Below, one piece after another: positions 43,598 through 53,401 of a stretch of DNA of 64,000 nucleotides. The stretch lies in NCBI RefSeq assembly GCF_026427775.1, contig NZ_CP044532.1, positions 3,100,001 to 3,164,000 on the forward strand, given 5' to 3'. Below the pieces are notes generated by a model that was given only the letters and a program-made list of their open reading frames with translations, searched no databases and was not told the origin of the DNA. Position 1 is the stretch's first letter; each line of letters opens with the position of its first letter. This DNA comes from Arthrobacter sp. CDRTa11. GTDB lineage: Bacteria; Actinomycetota; Actinomycetes; Actinomycetales; Micrococcaceae. The position numbers were made by a program, and so were the translations under genes.

Positions 43598-44471
43598 GCC
43601 GGTGCCTCTCCAGGAGGGCGAAGAGTTCCGTCATAACGCCGTGGCTGCTGGCCACATGGCCCTCGGTAATCCCGGTCCGGCGGAACATGGCGTGCCGGCC
43701 GGCGTCCCGCTCCGCGGCGGCCCGGGCGTAGGCCGTAGCCACCGACGGAGAGTCCGCCAGGTGCCCTGCCAGCATCGATGAATCGGCCACGTTGAGGGAG
43801 TCCAGCAGTGCCTGGTCCGTCCCGGCGAGTTCTGCGTCGCGGATGGTGAGCCAGAGGATTTCGTGTTGTGCCCTGAGCCGGCGCAGCAGCTGCTCGGTGG
43901 CAGGGTCTGCGGCGATCTCATCGGCCACCACAAACAGCAGGAACCGGCCCTTGACGCTCCGGGCAACATACTCCAGCTGCGCCTCGATCCGGCTGGCACC
44001 GGAGTCCAGGCCGGGGCCGGAATGGACGATGCCCAGGAGTCGTTCCAGATGGGCCTCCCCTGCCTTGCCCGGGATGGAGCGTGTGCTTTTGGCGTCGCCG
44101 CACACCAGACCCACCACGTCACCGTGCCGGTGCGCCAGGTAGCCAATGACTCCCAGGGCCATCACGGCAATGTCCTTCTTCGGCTCACCGTCATAGGACT
44201 CCGCGGCCATGTTCCGCCCGGTATCGGTGATCAGCAGCACGGTCTGCCGCCGGACGGCCACATACCGCTTGATCAGCGGGGACCCGTAGCGGGCGGAGGC
44301 CTTCCAGTCGATGTCCCGTACCTCGTCCCCGGGGATGTAGGCACGGAGGTCGTCGAAGTCGAGGCTGCGTCCACGGAAAACCGAGCCGTACTCGCCGTCG
44401 AGCATGCCGCGGGCTTTCCGGTGGGCGAAGATGGCCATCTTCGCCTTCACGCGCTGAAGGAGGCTTGTCAC
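43587..44471 (-). CDS. DUF58 protein
   Basis: A 294-residue DUF58 protein, a vWA-like fold found almost always next to MoxR ATPases. The hallmark is F-R-G-R-S-L-D-F-D-D-L-R-A-Y-I-P-G-D followed by VRDIDWKASARYGSPLIKRY. The following QTVLLITDTGRNM is the degenerate vWA strand. There are no transmembrane helices. It lies six bases downstream of the MoxR gene and is second in the six-gene operon. Confidence 0.92.
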   Translation of the reverse strand: MTSLLQRVKAKMAIFAHRKARGMLDGEYGSVFRGRSLDFDDLRAYIPGDEVRDIDWKASARYGSPLIKRYVAVRRQTVLLITDTGRNMAAESYDGEPKKDIAVMALGVIGYLAHRHGDVVGLVCGDAKSTRSIPGKAGEAHLERLLGIVHSGPGLDSGASRIEAQLEYVARSVKGRFLLFVVADEIAADPATEQLLRRLRAQHEILWLTIRDAELAGTDQALLDSLNVADSSMLAGHLADSPSVATAYARAAAERDAGRHAMFRRTGITEGHVASSHGVMTELFALLERHRRAG

Positions 44472-44477
44472 GCCGGC

Positions 44478-45485
<1,008 letters not shown>

Positions 45486-45638
45486 TGGATTTCCCCCTGA
45501 TAAATGGCCCTGGACCAATGTGGCGGCAGGCTTGGCCGGTCCGCATCACTCTGTCCGCCATCCTATCCAAGCCAGCTGCCGGGAAAGCGGCAATGGGCAG
45601 CCCTCCCCATTGCCGCAGGTCAGGTCTATCCTGTTGAA

Positions 45639-45842
45639 ATGAGCGAGCTTCCAGCCAGTTACAAGAACTTTCTCAACGACAAGGACGAGATGTTTGTCCT
45701 CACGGTCAAGCCTGTTCTGCAGCAGTCGGCTGCCGACCAGCTCCATGGTGTCCGGGTTACCTACAATCCGGGCTCCACGGGGCACCAGGCCCACATCGAT
45801 GAGAGCATTCCCTTTGGAGTGGTCATTGAGGATATCGACTGA
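45639..45842 (+). CDS. Small hypothetical protein
   Basis: A 67-residue protein of unknown function starting MSELPASYKNF. It reads like a small beta-rich domain (MFVLTVKPVLQ, GVRVTYNPGSTGHQAHIDESIPFGVVIED) and the codon choice is ordinary for the neighbourhood. An upstream extension would run into the MoxR leader. It is convergent with the ABC permease gene ending at 45876. I infer a gene from its length, start context and protein-like composition only. Confidence 0.5.
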   Translation: MSELPASYKNFLNDKDEMFVLTVKPVLQQSAADQLHGVRVTYNPGSTGHQAHIDESIPFGVVIEDID

Positions 45843-45875
45843 CGCCCTGTTTTTCAGGCCCCGGCCAGCGATGGC

Positions 45876-46757
45876 TCAGCCCTTAACAGCGCCGGACATC
45901 GCAAACGAACTGCCTGCTCCCTTTGCCACGATGACATAGAGGGCCAGCACCGGGAGTGAATACAGGATGGAGAACGCGGCCAGCTGGCCGTAGGCAACCG
46001 CTCCGTGCTGTCCGAAGAAGCTAAAGATGGATACAGCCGCGGGCTGCCGCGCCTCGGACAGGAGCAGCACGAATGGAACAAAGAAGTTCCCCCAGGCCTG
46101 GATGAACACAAAGATGAAGACGACGCCCAGCCCCTGGCGCATCAGGGGCAGGACGATGGTGCGCAGTGCTGTCAGCCCTGAGGCGCCGTCAACCCAGGCT
46201 GCCTCCTCCAGGGACACGGGCACCGCGTCCATGAAGTTCTTAGTCATCCAGATGGCCATGGGCAGCGCGGTGGTGGCCAGAAAGAAGATGGTGGCCGGCA
46301 TCGAGTCCAGCAGCCGCAGCTGGACGAACAGCCCGTACACCGGCACCATGATGGCCGTAATCGGCAGGCAGGTCCCGAACAGGATGGTGTACATAAAGGG
46401 CCTGTTGAACCTGGACTGGTAGCGGGACAGCGGATAGGCGGCCAGGACGGCTGCCACGAGGGTTACGGCGGCGGTCCCGGCAGAGAGCACGAGGCTGTTC
46501 CACAAAGGCTGGAACAGCAGCCCTGTTGTCATGATCGCGGAAAAGTTCGCCAGCGACAGTTCTTCGGGCAGGCGGGTCTGGTGCCCGGCCCCGGAGTCCA
46601 GGGACGCCAGCAGCAGCCACAGCAAGGGCAGGACAAAACTCACGCCGATCAGCAGCAGGGCGGCATCCGCCGGAATCCGGGCACGCTGCTGCGCCACGGA
46701 ACGGTAGCCGTGGGCAGCCGGGCGCCGGGTACGCCTCGCGCGTGCCGCCGTCGTCAT
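45876..46757 (-). CDS. Carbohydrate ABC transporter permease (MalG type)
   Basis: A 293-residue inner-membrane permease of the MalG/CUT1 type with six helices. The EAA loop that contacts the ATPase reads E-E-A-A-W-V-D-G-A-S-G-L-T-A-L-R-T-I-V-L-P-L. The Arg-rich N-terminus precedes the first helix (ALLLIGVSFVLPLLWLLLASL). Its ATG overlaps the stop of the MalF-type gene by four bases. It is the last gene of the importer operon; no ATP-binding subunit is present, which is common for CUT1 systems that share an MsmK-like ATPase encoded elsewhere. Confidence 0.92.
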   Translation of the reverse strand: MTTAARARRTRRPAAHGYRSVAQQRARIPADAALLLIGVSFVLPLLWLLLASLDSGAGHQTRLPEELSLANFSAIMTTGLLFQPLWNSLVLSAGTAAVTLVAAVLAAYPLSRYQSRFNRPFMYTILFGTCLPITAIMVPVYGLFVQLRLLDSMPATIFFLATTALPMAIWMTKNFMDAVPVSLEEAAWVDGASGLTALRTIVLPLMRQGLGVVFIFVFIQAWGNFFVPFVLLLSEARQPAAVSIFSFFGQHGAVAYGQLAAFSILYSLPVLALYVIVAKGAGSSFAMSGAVKG

Positions 46758-47632
46758 GGTTTGGGATCCCGGAGAAGCCGGATATACGCCGCACCGAACA
46801 CCACGCCTATGAGGATCAGCACCGAGGCAACAGCAGTTCCGTAGCCTATGTCACCGAACTTGAAGGCCTCCTGGTACGCCAGGACGGGGAGGGTGGTGCT
46901 GGCGTTCGATGGCCCGCCGGCTGTCATCACCCAGATCAGGGTGAAAACTGCCAGGGTCTGTAGCGTGACGAGCATCAGGTTGGTGGCTATGCTGCCGCGG
47001 ATCATGGGAAGGGTGACATAGGCCAGCCGCTGCCAGCCGCCTGCGCCGTCCATCACGGCCGCTTCCGTGACCTCGCCTGGTACGTCGTCAAGGGCGGCCC
47101 GGTACACCAGCATGGAGAACGCGGTGCCGCGCCAGACGTTCGCGAGAATAATCGCCACCATCGGAAACGAATAGAGCCAGTCCGGCTGCCCCACTCCAAG
47201 CCCGGCCAGCAGCTGGTTCAGGGTGCCGTCACGGCTGAAATACGCATACGCCGCGAAGGCGGCCACAATCTCCGGAAGCACCCAGGCGGCCACAACGGCG
47301 GTACCCACGACGGCGGACACGGACCGGCTGGCCCGCCGCATCAGCACGGCGATGGACAGGCCCAGGATGTTCTGGCCGAGGATGGCAGAGCCGCCCACGA
47401 ACAGGACAGTCAGGCCAAGGGACAGTGGCAGGACCGGATCCGCGAACAGCCGCGCATAGTTTTCGAGTCCCACCCAGGCCGGGCTGCGGGCGTTCCGTCC
47501 TGTCAGGGCGGCGTTGGTAAAGGACGCATGGAACGCCCACAGGATGGGGCCGGCCAGGAAAACCAGCAGCAGCATGACCGCTGGAACCACCGGCAGGAGA
47601 CGGACCCACCCCCTGCTGCGGAGAACCTGCAC
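46754..47632 (-). CDS. Carbohydrate ABC transporter permease (MalF type)
   Basis: A 292-residue permease of the CUT1 family with six helices, partner of the MalG-type subunit. The EAA loop reads T-E-A-A-V-M-D-G-A-G-G-W-Q-R-L-A-Y-V-T-L-P. It starts four bases after the solute-binding protein gene, so the operon is compact. The substrate is probably an oligosaccharide or sugar derivative by family, but nothing in the neighbourhood (no glycosidase) narrows it. Confidence 0.91.
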   Translation of the reverse strand: MQVLRSRGWVRLLPVVPAVMLLLVFLAGPILWAFHASFTNAALTGRNARSPAWVGLENYARLFADPVLPLSLGLTVLFVGGSAILGQNILGLSIAVLMRRASRSVSAVVGTAVVAAWVLPEIVAAFAAYAYFSRDGTLNQLLAGLGVGQPDWLYSFPMVAIILANVWRGTAFSMLVYRAALDDVPGEVTEAAVMDGAGGWQRLAYVTLPMIRGSIATNLMLVTLQTLAVFTLIWVMTAGGPSNASTTLPVLAYQEAFKFGDIGYGTAVASVLILIGVVFGAAYIRLLRDPKP

Positions 47633-47635
47633 CGG

Positions 47636-48988
47636 CTACTTCCGGACGGTTTTGTCTTCGCCCACGATGCCTTTGACGGCGGTGTCGTAGTCCGCGGCTG
47701 CCTGTTCCGGGGACCTCGCGCCGGTGATGACGGCTTCCGTGGCCTCCTGGACGGCAGCGGAAATCCTGGGGTAATCCGCAGTTGCCGGCCGGTAGCGGGT
47801 GACGGACACCAGCTCGGACACGTCCTTCACGAACGGGTTGGCGGCCTGGTAGCCGGAATCTGCTGCAACATCCTTCCGGACGGCGATCTGTGAGCTGGCG
47901 ATATTGAAGGCCAGGGAATTCTTCTGGTTCAGGGCAGTGCTCAGGAAATCAAAAGCCAGATCCGGATCCTTGGTGCCCGCACCGATGGCCAGTGTCCAGC
48001 CGCCGGACATGCTGACTCCCCCGGGTGCCTGGCCTTTCTGGGTGGGGAAGGCGGCCACCCCCATGTCCTGCTCATATCCGGGCCATTCGTAGCTTCCACC
48101 CTTCTGCCAGAACGACGGCGAGTAGGATCCTTCCACCGTGGCGCCCATCTTTCCCTGCGGGAGCCATTCGCCGAACACCTTTTTCCAGACGTTCGCATCA
48201 AGGGCCTCGGCCGGGGAGACGGCCAGTTTCTCGTCGTACAGGGTTTTGAGGAAGGCGAGCGAGTCGGTAAAGCCCGTCGAGCCAACTACCCACTTTTTGG
48301 CGTCGGCGTCGTACAGCTCCGACCCCGTTCCATAGAGGAGCTCATAGAAGCTTTGCATCACGGTTCCCTCACCGGTGCCTTTGCCCGCATACATGTTGAA
48401 CGGCACCACGGAAGGGTCGTTGGCCTTGATCTTCCTGGCCGTGTCCAGGATGTCCTGCCAGGTCCGCGGCTCCCACGGGACGCTGACGCCGGCGGCTGAA
48501 AGAACCTTCTTGTTGTACCAGATGGCACGGGTATCGGTGCCGACCGGGACTGCGTACGTGCCGCCGTCGTCGCCCAGTCCGGCGGCCTTCGCGCCGTCGT
48601 CGAAACTGTCCCAGTCCTTCCATTCCTGCAGGTGGCTGTCCAGCTTCAGCAAGTAACCGGCGTCGACGTCGGAGCGGACCTTGAACGTGTCTTCGTAGAA
48701 CACGTCAGGGGCCGTGGAAGGGGAACGCAGGGCAAGGGCAAGTTTGGTGCCATAGTCAGCGTCATCGGCCTGGATGGGCTCCAGCTCAACCGTGACGCCC
48801 TGGTGGGCGGCCTCAAACTCTGCCTTGGCCGCTTTGAACATATCGTCCAGGGCGGTGAAGGAATTGGTTTTTTGGTAGACCACCTTCAGGGTCTTCGTCT
48901 CGGCTTCGGGAGAAGCAGGGGAACAGGCAGCCAAGGCAAAGGCTGCGGACGCGATGAGGGAGGTAATTTTCAGTGCCCGGCGACGCAT
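47636..48988 (-). CDS. Sugar-type ABC transporter substrate-binding lipoprotein
   Basis: A 450-residue extracellular solute-binding protein of family 1. The signal peptide ends in the lipobox L-A-A-C near residue 22, followed by the fold entry LKVVYQKTNSFTALDDMFKAAKAEFEAAHQGVTVELEP and the later GTVMQSFYELLYGTGSEL and ATVEGSYSPSFWQKGG segments. The ATG at 48988 is the correct start; a longer frame to 49084 lacks a signal peptide. It is the first gene of the three-gene importer, and a ROK regulator lies upstream. Confidence 0.9.
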   Translation of the reverse strand: MRRRALKITSLIASAAFALAACSPASPEAETKTLKVVYQKTNSFTALDDMFKAAKAEFEAAHQGVTVELEPIQADDADYGTKLALALRSPSTAPDVFYEDTFKVRSDVDAGYLLKLDSHLQEWKDWDSFDDGAKAAGLGDDGGTYAVPVGTDTRAIWYNKKVLSAAGVSVPWEPRTWQDILDTARKIKANDPSVVPFNMYAGKGTGEGTVMQSFYELLYGTGSELYDADAKKWVVGSTGFTDSLAFLKTLYDEKLAVSPAEALDANVWKKVFGEWLPQGKMGATVEGSYSPSFWQKGGSYEWPGYEQDMGVAAFPTQKGQAPGGVSMSGGWTLAIGAGTKDPDLAFDFLSTALNQKNSLAFNIASSQIAVRKDVAADSGYQAANPFVKDVSELVSVTRYRPATADYPRISAAVQEATEAVITGARSPEQAAADYDTAVKGIVGEDKTVRK

Positions 48989-49108
48989 GGTGCTCCATTC
49001 AGTCAATGGCGGCAGTCCCCGTTGTCTGCGGGCCCCCAGCCGCGGCGATATCCACATGCTAGAGTGGCCCCCCGCAACAGGCAAGACGCCACGGTTTGTG
49101 AAGTCGGT

Positions 49109-50362
49109 TCAGCTTTCGAGAAGGAGGCGCTGGGCCCGGGGAGCCAGCATATGTTCCAGGACCAGGCACGCCGCACCGATGGCGCCCACATCCTCACCTA
49201 CCCCGGTACCAACCACTTCGATGGTGTGGATCTTGCGCGCTGCACTGTTTGCGTCCAGCAGGCCGGGCACCTTCTCCAGGTAGCGCTGGGACATCCTGGT
49301 CCAGAAAGGTCCGCCGAACACCACCCGTTCCACGTCCAGGGTGTTGGTGACCACCGCTACGGCGCGGGCCACCAGGGTGGCGGATTTGTCGATGATGCCC
49401 AGGGCCCGGGTGTCGCCGGCATCGGCGAGGTCGCACAGCCGGGAAAAACTCTCCTGCACCTCGGCACCCGTGGTGGCCGGCCGGGTACCCTCGAGGATTC
49501 CGGCTGCTTCTGCCTGGGCCACCAGCACCTGCGGGATGCATGATGATTTCACGCAGCCGCGCAGACCGCAGTCGCATGAGGGACCGTCCGGGTCCACGAT
49601 GATGTGCCCGATCTCGCCGGCGTTACCTGACGTTCCGCGGACCACTTCGTCGTTAAGCACGATGCCGCAGCCGATGCCGGTCCCCATGTACATAAAAATG
49701 AAACTGCCGGCGCCGCTGGGGCCGCCCGCCCACGTTTCGGCGACGGCGGCGCTGGTGACGTCCTTGTCCACCAGCACGGAGTAACCGGTGGCCTCAGCCA
49801 GGGCGTTGCGCAGTTCCACCCGGTCCCAGCCGGGCAGGAGCGGCGGCTCCACCACTGTTCCGTTATCCAGGTCTATGGGGCCGGGAGCCGCCAGCCCCAG
49901 GCCGGCGATCTTGGCGGTGTCCACTCCGGAGTCTGCCACGAGCTGCACGATTTCCGCGGCAATGGTGGAGATCACGGCGGCCGGATCGTTGCCCCCGGGA
50001 GTCTTGATCCTGGAGTGCTGAACCACCGCGCCTACCAGGTCCAGCACCACAAAGGTTGTCACGGCGGGGTCCAGGTGGACGCCGATGGCGTACATGCCGG
50101 ACGGGTTGAGGCGGAGGATGGTGCGCGGCTTTCCCGGACCGCTGCCTTCCTTGCCTGCTTCAATGATCAGGTGCTGGTCCAGCAGGCGTCGGGAGATGTT
50201 GGAAATCGTCTGGGGTGAAAGGCCCACGATCTGGGCGAGCTCCACCCGGCTGAGCCCGCCGGAAGACCGGCGGATGGCGTCCAGGATGACGGTGAGGTTG
50301 AAGTCCCCCATCCTGGGCAGGTTGGTTCCGCGCCTTGGCGAGGGCTGGCGGATCTCGGACAC
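49109..50362 (-). CDS. ROK-family transcriptional regulator
   Basis: A 417-residue ROK repressor. The N-terminal winged helix (GLSRVELAQIVGLSPQTISNISRRL) is followed by the ROK kinase-like domain, with the zinc motif C-D-C-G-L-R-G-C and the sugar-binding E-I-G-H and N-A-G segments. It should sense a sugar and control the adjacent ABC importer genes, which lie 120 bases downstream on the same strand. The GTG at 50362 has AGGGGA close upstream. Target and ligand are inferred from position. Confidence 0.9.
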   Translation of the reverse strand: MSEIRQPSPRRGTNLPRMGDFNLTVILDAIRRSSGGLSRVELAQIVGLSPQTISNISRRLLDQHLIIEAGKEGSGPGKPRTILRLNPSGMYAIGVHLDPAVTTFVVLDLVGAVVQHSRIKTPGGNDPAAVISTIAAEIVQLVADSGVDTAKIAGLGLAAPGPIDLDNGTVVEPPLLPGWDRVELRNALAEATGYSVLVDKDVTSAAVAETWAGGPSGAGSFIFMYMGTGIGCGIVLNDEVVRGTSGNAGEIGHIIVDPDGPSCDCGLRGCVKSSCIPQVLVAQAEAAGILEGTRPATTGAEVQESFSRLCDLADAGDTRALGIIDKSATLVARAVAVVTNTLDVERVVFGGPFWTRMSQRYLEKVPGLLDANSAARKIHTIEVVGTGVGEDVGAIGAACLVLEHMLAPRAQRLLLES

Positions 50363-50498
50363 GGTGTCCCCTAAACGTCTTCGGCCAAAAATGAATGATG
50401 TCTGAATCGTACGTTACCCCTTGACGGGCGCCCAGATGCGGAATTGGGGTACGGCGCGCAGCCGAAAGGGCAGGCTGGGCCGCAGGCCGTCACCGTGC

Positions 50499-51704
50499 CT
50501 ATCCCAACGGCAGCTTCCGGCTGGCCGCCACCGTGAACTTGGGGTTCTGACCCTTGACGGTGGTAGGGCCAACCAGGCGGTCCAGCGCCGGCAGGTAGTG
50601 CAGGTGACGGTTGAACACCGTCCAGAGCTCACCGCCGGGGGCCAGAACCCGTCCGGCCGCCTCGAACAGCTTGATTCCGGCGCCGGCATGGACGCTTGAC
50701 CCCAGGTGGAACGGCGGGTTCAGCAGGATCAGGTCAGCACTTCCGTCCGGCATGGTGCTCATGGCATCATCCTGCAGGACACTGATCCTCTGGCCGAGTC
50801 CGTTGGCCCGGGCAGTGGCCCGGGCGGAGGCGACGGCCGCCGCCGACTGGTCAGTTGCCGTCACCGTCGAATCAGGGTATTCCCGGGCATACATGGCAGC
50901 CAGGATGCCGGTGCCGCAGCCCAGGTCGACGGCGTTCCGGGCGGCAGGCATCTTCGGCAGGAATGTGAGGAGGAACCTCGTGCCGATGTCCAGCCGCGGT
51001 CCGGCGAACACGGCTCCGTGCGCGGCAACGTCCAGTCCCAGCTCCGGCAGGTGTTCCACCGGGGGAAGAGGAACCGGCCCCGAGGGCGGCTGTGGGCCAC
51101 GGGCCAGGATGACACGGGACTTCTGCCGGGCAAGCTGCGGCTGGACCGTGCCAAAATGCCGTTCCAGAACCGCGTTCATGCCCAGCGACATGTGCTTGAC
51201 GCGGCCGCCGGCCAGCAGCACGGTGTCCGGTGCTGCGTAACGCGCCACGGCATCGGCAATCTCTTCAAGCTCCGCAAGGCTTCTGGGCAGCTGCAGGAGG
51301 ACAATGCCGGCGCCGGACAGCAGCTCCTCGCCAAGCGGCAACTGGACAAACCCGGCTCCGGCTCCCCCGGCGTCGGAGCCCAGGCCCAGTGCCAGGGCAT
51401 TGTTTCGCAGCGCACGCTCCCCCGTGATGAGGTCCTGGTGCACCCTGACAGTTCGGATGCCCAGGACCGACAGGCAGCCGAGGGCGAGTGCGCCGTAGCG
51501 GTCACCGATGACGGCGACTTTACTGTCGGCGTCGGCCAGCTCTGCAGCGGCTTCCAGGAGGAGCCTGTCTGTGGCGTCCCATGCCTGGAGGTTGGGCGCT
51601 TCCACGTCCGGGTGCCGCCGAAGTGCTCCGAAGACATCCTCGAGACTGTTCCGTGCCACGTGCTGGGTGCCGCCTGTTCTATCGGTGGGAAGTTCCTGGC
51701 TCAT
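50499..51704 (-). CDS. RsmC/RlmG-like methyltransferase
   Basis: A 401-residue class I methyltransferase with a duplicated organisation. The N-terminal half is a degenerate methyltransferase-like domain; the C-terminal half (from about residue 225) is catalytic, with V-D-L-G-C-G-T-G-I-L-A and the N-P-P-F-H motif that marks N2-guanine methyltransferases acting on rRNA (RsmC, RlmG). The likely substrate is a guanine in 16S or 23S rRNA, but the exact position is not assignable. The stop of the upstream monooxygenase gene is four bases away. Confidence 0.85.
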   Translation of the reverse strand: MSQELPTDRTGGTQHVARNSLEDVFGALRRHPDVEAPNLQAWDATDRLLLEAAAELADADSKVAVIGDRYGALALGCLSVLGIRTVRVHQDLITGERALRNNALALGLGSDAGGAGAGFVQLPLGEELLSGAGIVLLQLPRSLAELEEIADAVARYAAPDTVLLAGGRVKHMSLGMNAVLERHFGTVQPQLARQKSRVILARGPQPPSGPVPLPPVEHLPELGLDVAAHGAVFAGPRLDIGTRFLLTFLPKMPAARNAVDLGCGTGILAAMYAREYPDSTVTATDQSAAAVASARATARANGLGQRISVLQDDAMSTMPDGSADLILLNPPFHLGSSVHAGAGIKLFEAAGRVLAPGGELWTVFNRHLHYLPALDRLVGPTTVKGQNPKFTVAASRKLPLG

Positions 51705-51708
51705 GCGG

Positions 51709-52809
51709 TCAAGCCAAAATCTTGGGGTCAGGCAAATCTACCGCCTCCGCCTGCGGCCGCAGGCCGGGAAGCTTCAGGAGGGCCGCCACTGCTGCCCTGC
51801 CGGCCCTGTTTGCACCGATGGTGGACGACGACGGCCCATAGCCCACAAGGTGAACCCGCGGCTCGGCGGCCACCTGGGTTCCGTCCATGGCAATGCCGCC
51901 TCCCGGTCCGCGAAGGTGGAGAGGGGCCAGGTGTTCAAGCTCGGCGCGGAAGCCCGTCGCCCACAGGATCACGTCCGCTTTGACCAGGCCTCCGTCCGCA
52001 AGCCGGACGCCGTCGGGCTCAATGGCCGTGAACATGGGACGTCGGTCCAGTGCCCCCCGTTGTGCTGCCGCCCGCAGGGCGGGCGTCCAGATCAGCCCGG
52101 TGACGGCCACGACGCTTTGCGGCGGCAGCCCCTGGCGAACACGTTCCTCCACCAGCGCGACGGCGTTGTGCCCGGCCTGGGCATCGAATTCTGCATCCCG
52201 CCATTCCGGCTCGCGCCGGGTAAACCAGCTGGTGCTGGTGACCTGGGAGATCTCGTCCAGCAGGCCGACGGCGGAAATCCCGCCGCCCACCACAATCACG
52301 TGCTGCCCCCGGAACTCGTTGGCCGAGACATAGTCAGCCACATGGAGCTGCCTGCCGCGGAACGTGAACTGGCCGGGATAGATGGGCCAGAAGGGCCTGG
52401 TCCAAGTTCCTGTGGCGTTGATGATTGCCTTGGCCGACCAGTCACCGGCATTGGTGCTGATTCGGAGCCTGCCGGCCGGATCCGCATCCTCCCTGGCGAC
52501 GGCGGCCACTTTGACGGGCCGCCGGACGGCCAGCCCGAGTTCCTGTTCGTAGGCGTCAAAGTAGCGGGTCAGGAATTCCGAGCTGGGTTCCGCCGGATCC
52601 ACGGCGGGTTTGCCGATGCCGGGGAGGTCGCTGATGCCGTTGACGGTGGCCATCCGCAGGCTCTTCCAGCGGTGCCGCCAGGCACCCCCCGGGCCCGCTT
52701 CGGCGTCGAGCACTGTGTACTCCAGCCCCCGGCGCTGGAGGTGATAGGCGGCAGAAAGCCCGGCCTGGCCCGCGCCAATAACCACAACGTCGGTAAAGGA
52801 GGTTTCCAT
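51709..52809 (-). CDS. Flavin-containing monooxygenase-like oxidoreductase
   Basis: A 366-residue FAD/NAD(P)-dependent oxidoreductase. The FAD-binding motif G-A-G-Q-A-G near residues 12-17 and the NADPH-binding V-V-G-G-G-I-S-A (about residues 170-180) are in the two-dinucleotide arrangement of FMO/Baeyer-Villiger-like enzymes. The ATG-type segment VILWATGFRAEL is near the end, followed by VHLVGYGPSSSTIGANRAGR. The enzyme resembles putative flavoprotein monooxygenases related to CzcO/TrkA-like proteins; the substrate is unknown. Confidence 0.88.
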   Translation of the reverse strand: METSFTDVVVIGAGQAGLSAAYHLQRRGLEYTVLDAEAGPGGAWRHRWKSLRMATVNGISDLPGIGKPAVDPAEPSSEFLTRYFDAYEQELGLAVRRPVKVAAVAREDADPAGRLRISTNAGDWSAKAIINATGTWTRPFWPIYPGQFTFRGRQLHVADYVSANEFRGQHVIVVGGGISAVGLLDEISQVTSTSWFTRREPEWRDAEFDAQAGHNAVALVEERVRQGLPPQSVVAVTGLIWTPALRAAAQRGALDRRPMFTAIEPDGVRLADGGLVKADVILWATGFRAELEHLAPLHLRGPGGGIAMDGTQVAAEPRVHLVGYGPSSSTIGANRAGRAAVAALLKLPGLRPQAEAVDLPDPKILA

Positions 52810-52825
52810 CGGATGCCGGCTCTGC

Positions 52826-53197
52826 CTAGACCTTCTTCACCACTGATGATTTCAGCTGCAGAGGACCAAAGCCGTCCACCTTGCAGTCGATGTCGTGATC
52901 CCCCACTCCGTCAATAAGCCTGATGCCCCGCACTTTGGTACCCACCTTGATGACGCTGGAACTGCCTTTGATCTTCAGGTCCTTGATGACGGTGACGGTG
53001 TCTCCTTCTGCCAGGACGTTGCCCACCGCATCCTTGATCACGCGGGCTCCGCCGCCGTCAGTATCCTCCCCGTCACCTGTGGGCCCGGCGGCAAGGGCAG
53101 GCCATTCGTGGCCGCATTCCGGGCAGACAAGGAGGGCGCCCATTTCATACGTGTATTCGCTGGAGCATTCAGGGCATGGAGGAAGGGTGGGGTTCAC
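52826..53197 (-). CDS. PhnA-like zinc-ribbon protein
   Basis: A protein of about 123 residues resembling PhnA (YjdM). The N-terminal zinc ribbon reads [11 protein letters not shown] then [10 protein letters not shown], and the C-terminal small barrel ends [16 protein letters not shown] then H-D-I-D-C-K and a K-S-S-V-V-K-K tail, which is nearly invariant in the family. Despite the name, a role in phosphonate use is not established. The start is taken as GTG 53197; an upstream ATG frame would add 28 residues of low credibility. Confidence 0.87.
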   Translation of the reverse strand: MNPTLPPCPECSSEYTYEMGALLVCPECGHEWPALAAGPTGDGEDTDGGGARVIKDAVGNVLAEGDTVTVIKDLKIKGSSSVIKVGTKVRGIRLIDGVGDHDIDCKVDGFGPLQLKSSVVKKV

Positions 53198-53401
53198 ATC
53201 CCCATGATATGCGCGCGGACCAAGGCGGCAGCCGCCCGCCTGACCTGCCACTTCAGCCCAAATCACTTCTGCCCAAATCACTGACAGAAGAAGGGAGCGG
53301 CCTTAGGGTTGGCCCATGGAACGCGTTCAGGAGTGTTGGCGACGGGATGGATCCCCCGCTGGTGACCTGAATGCCGGACCCGGGGAGAGGGGAAAACGAT
53401 C

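Noticed and set aside
50706..51983. A 425-codon plus-strand frame opposite the methyltransferase gene
   Set aside because: It crosses two minus-strand genes with intact family motifs and has no recognisable domain.
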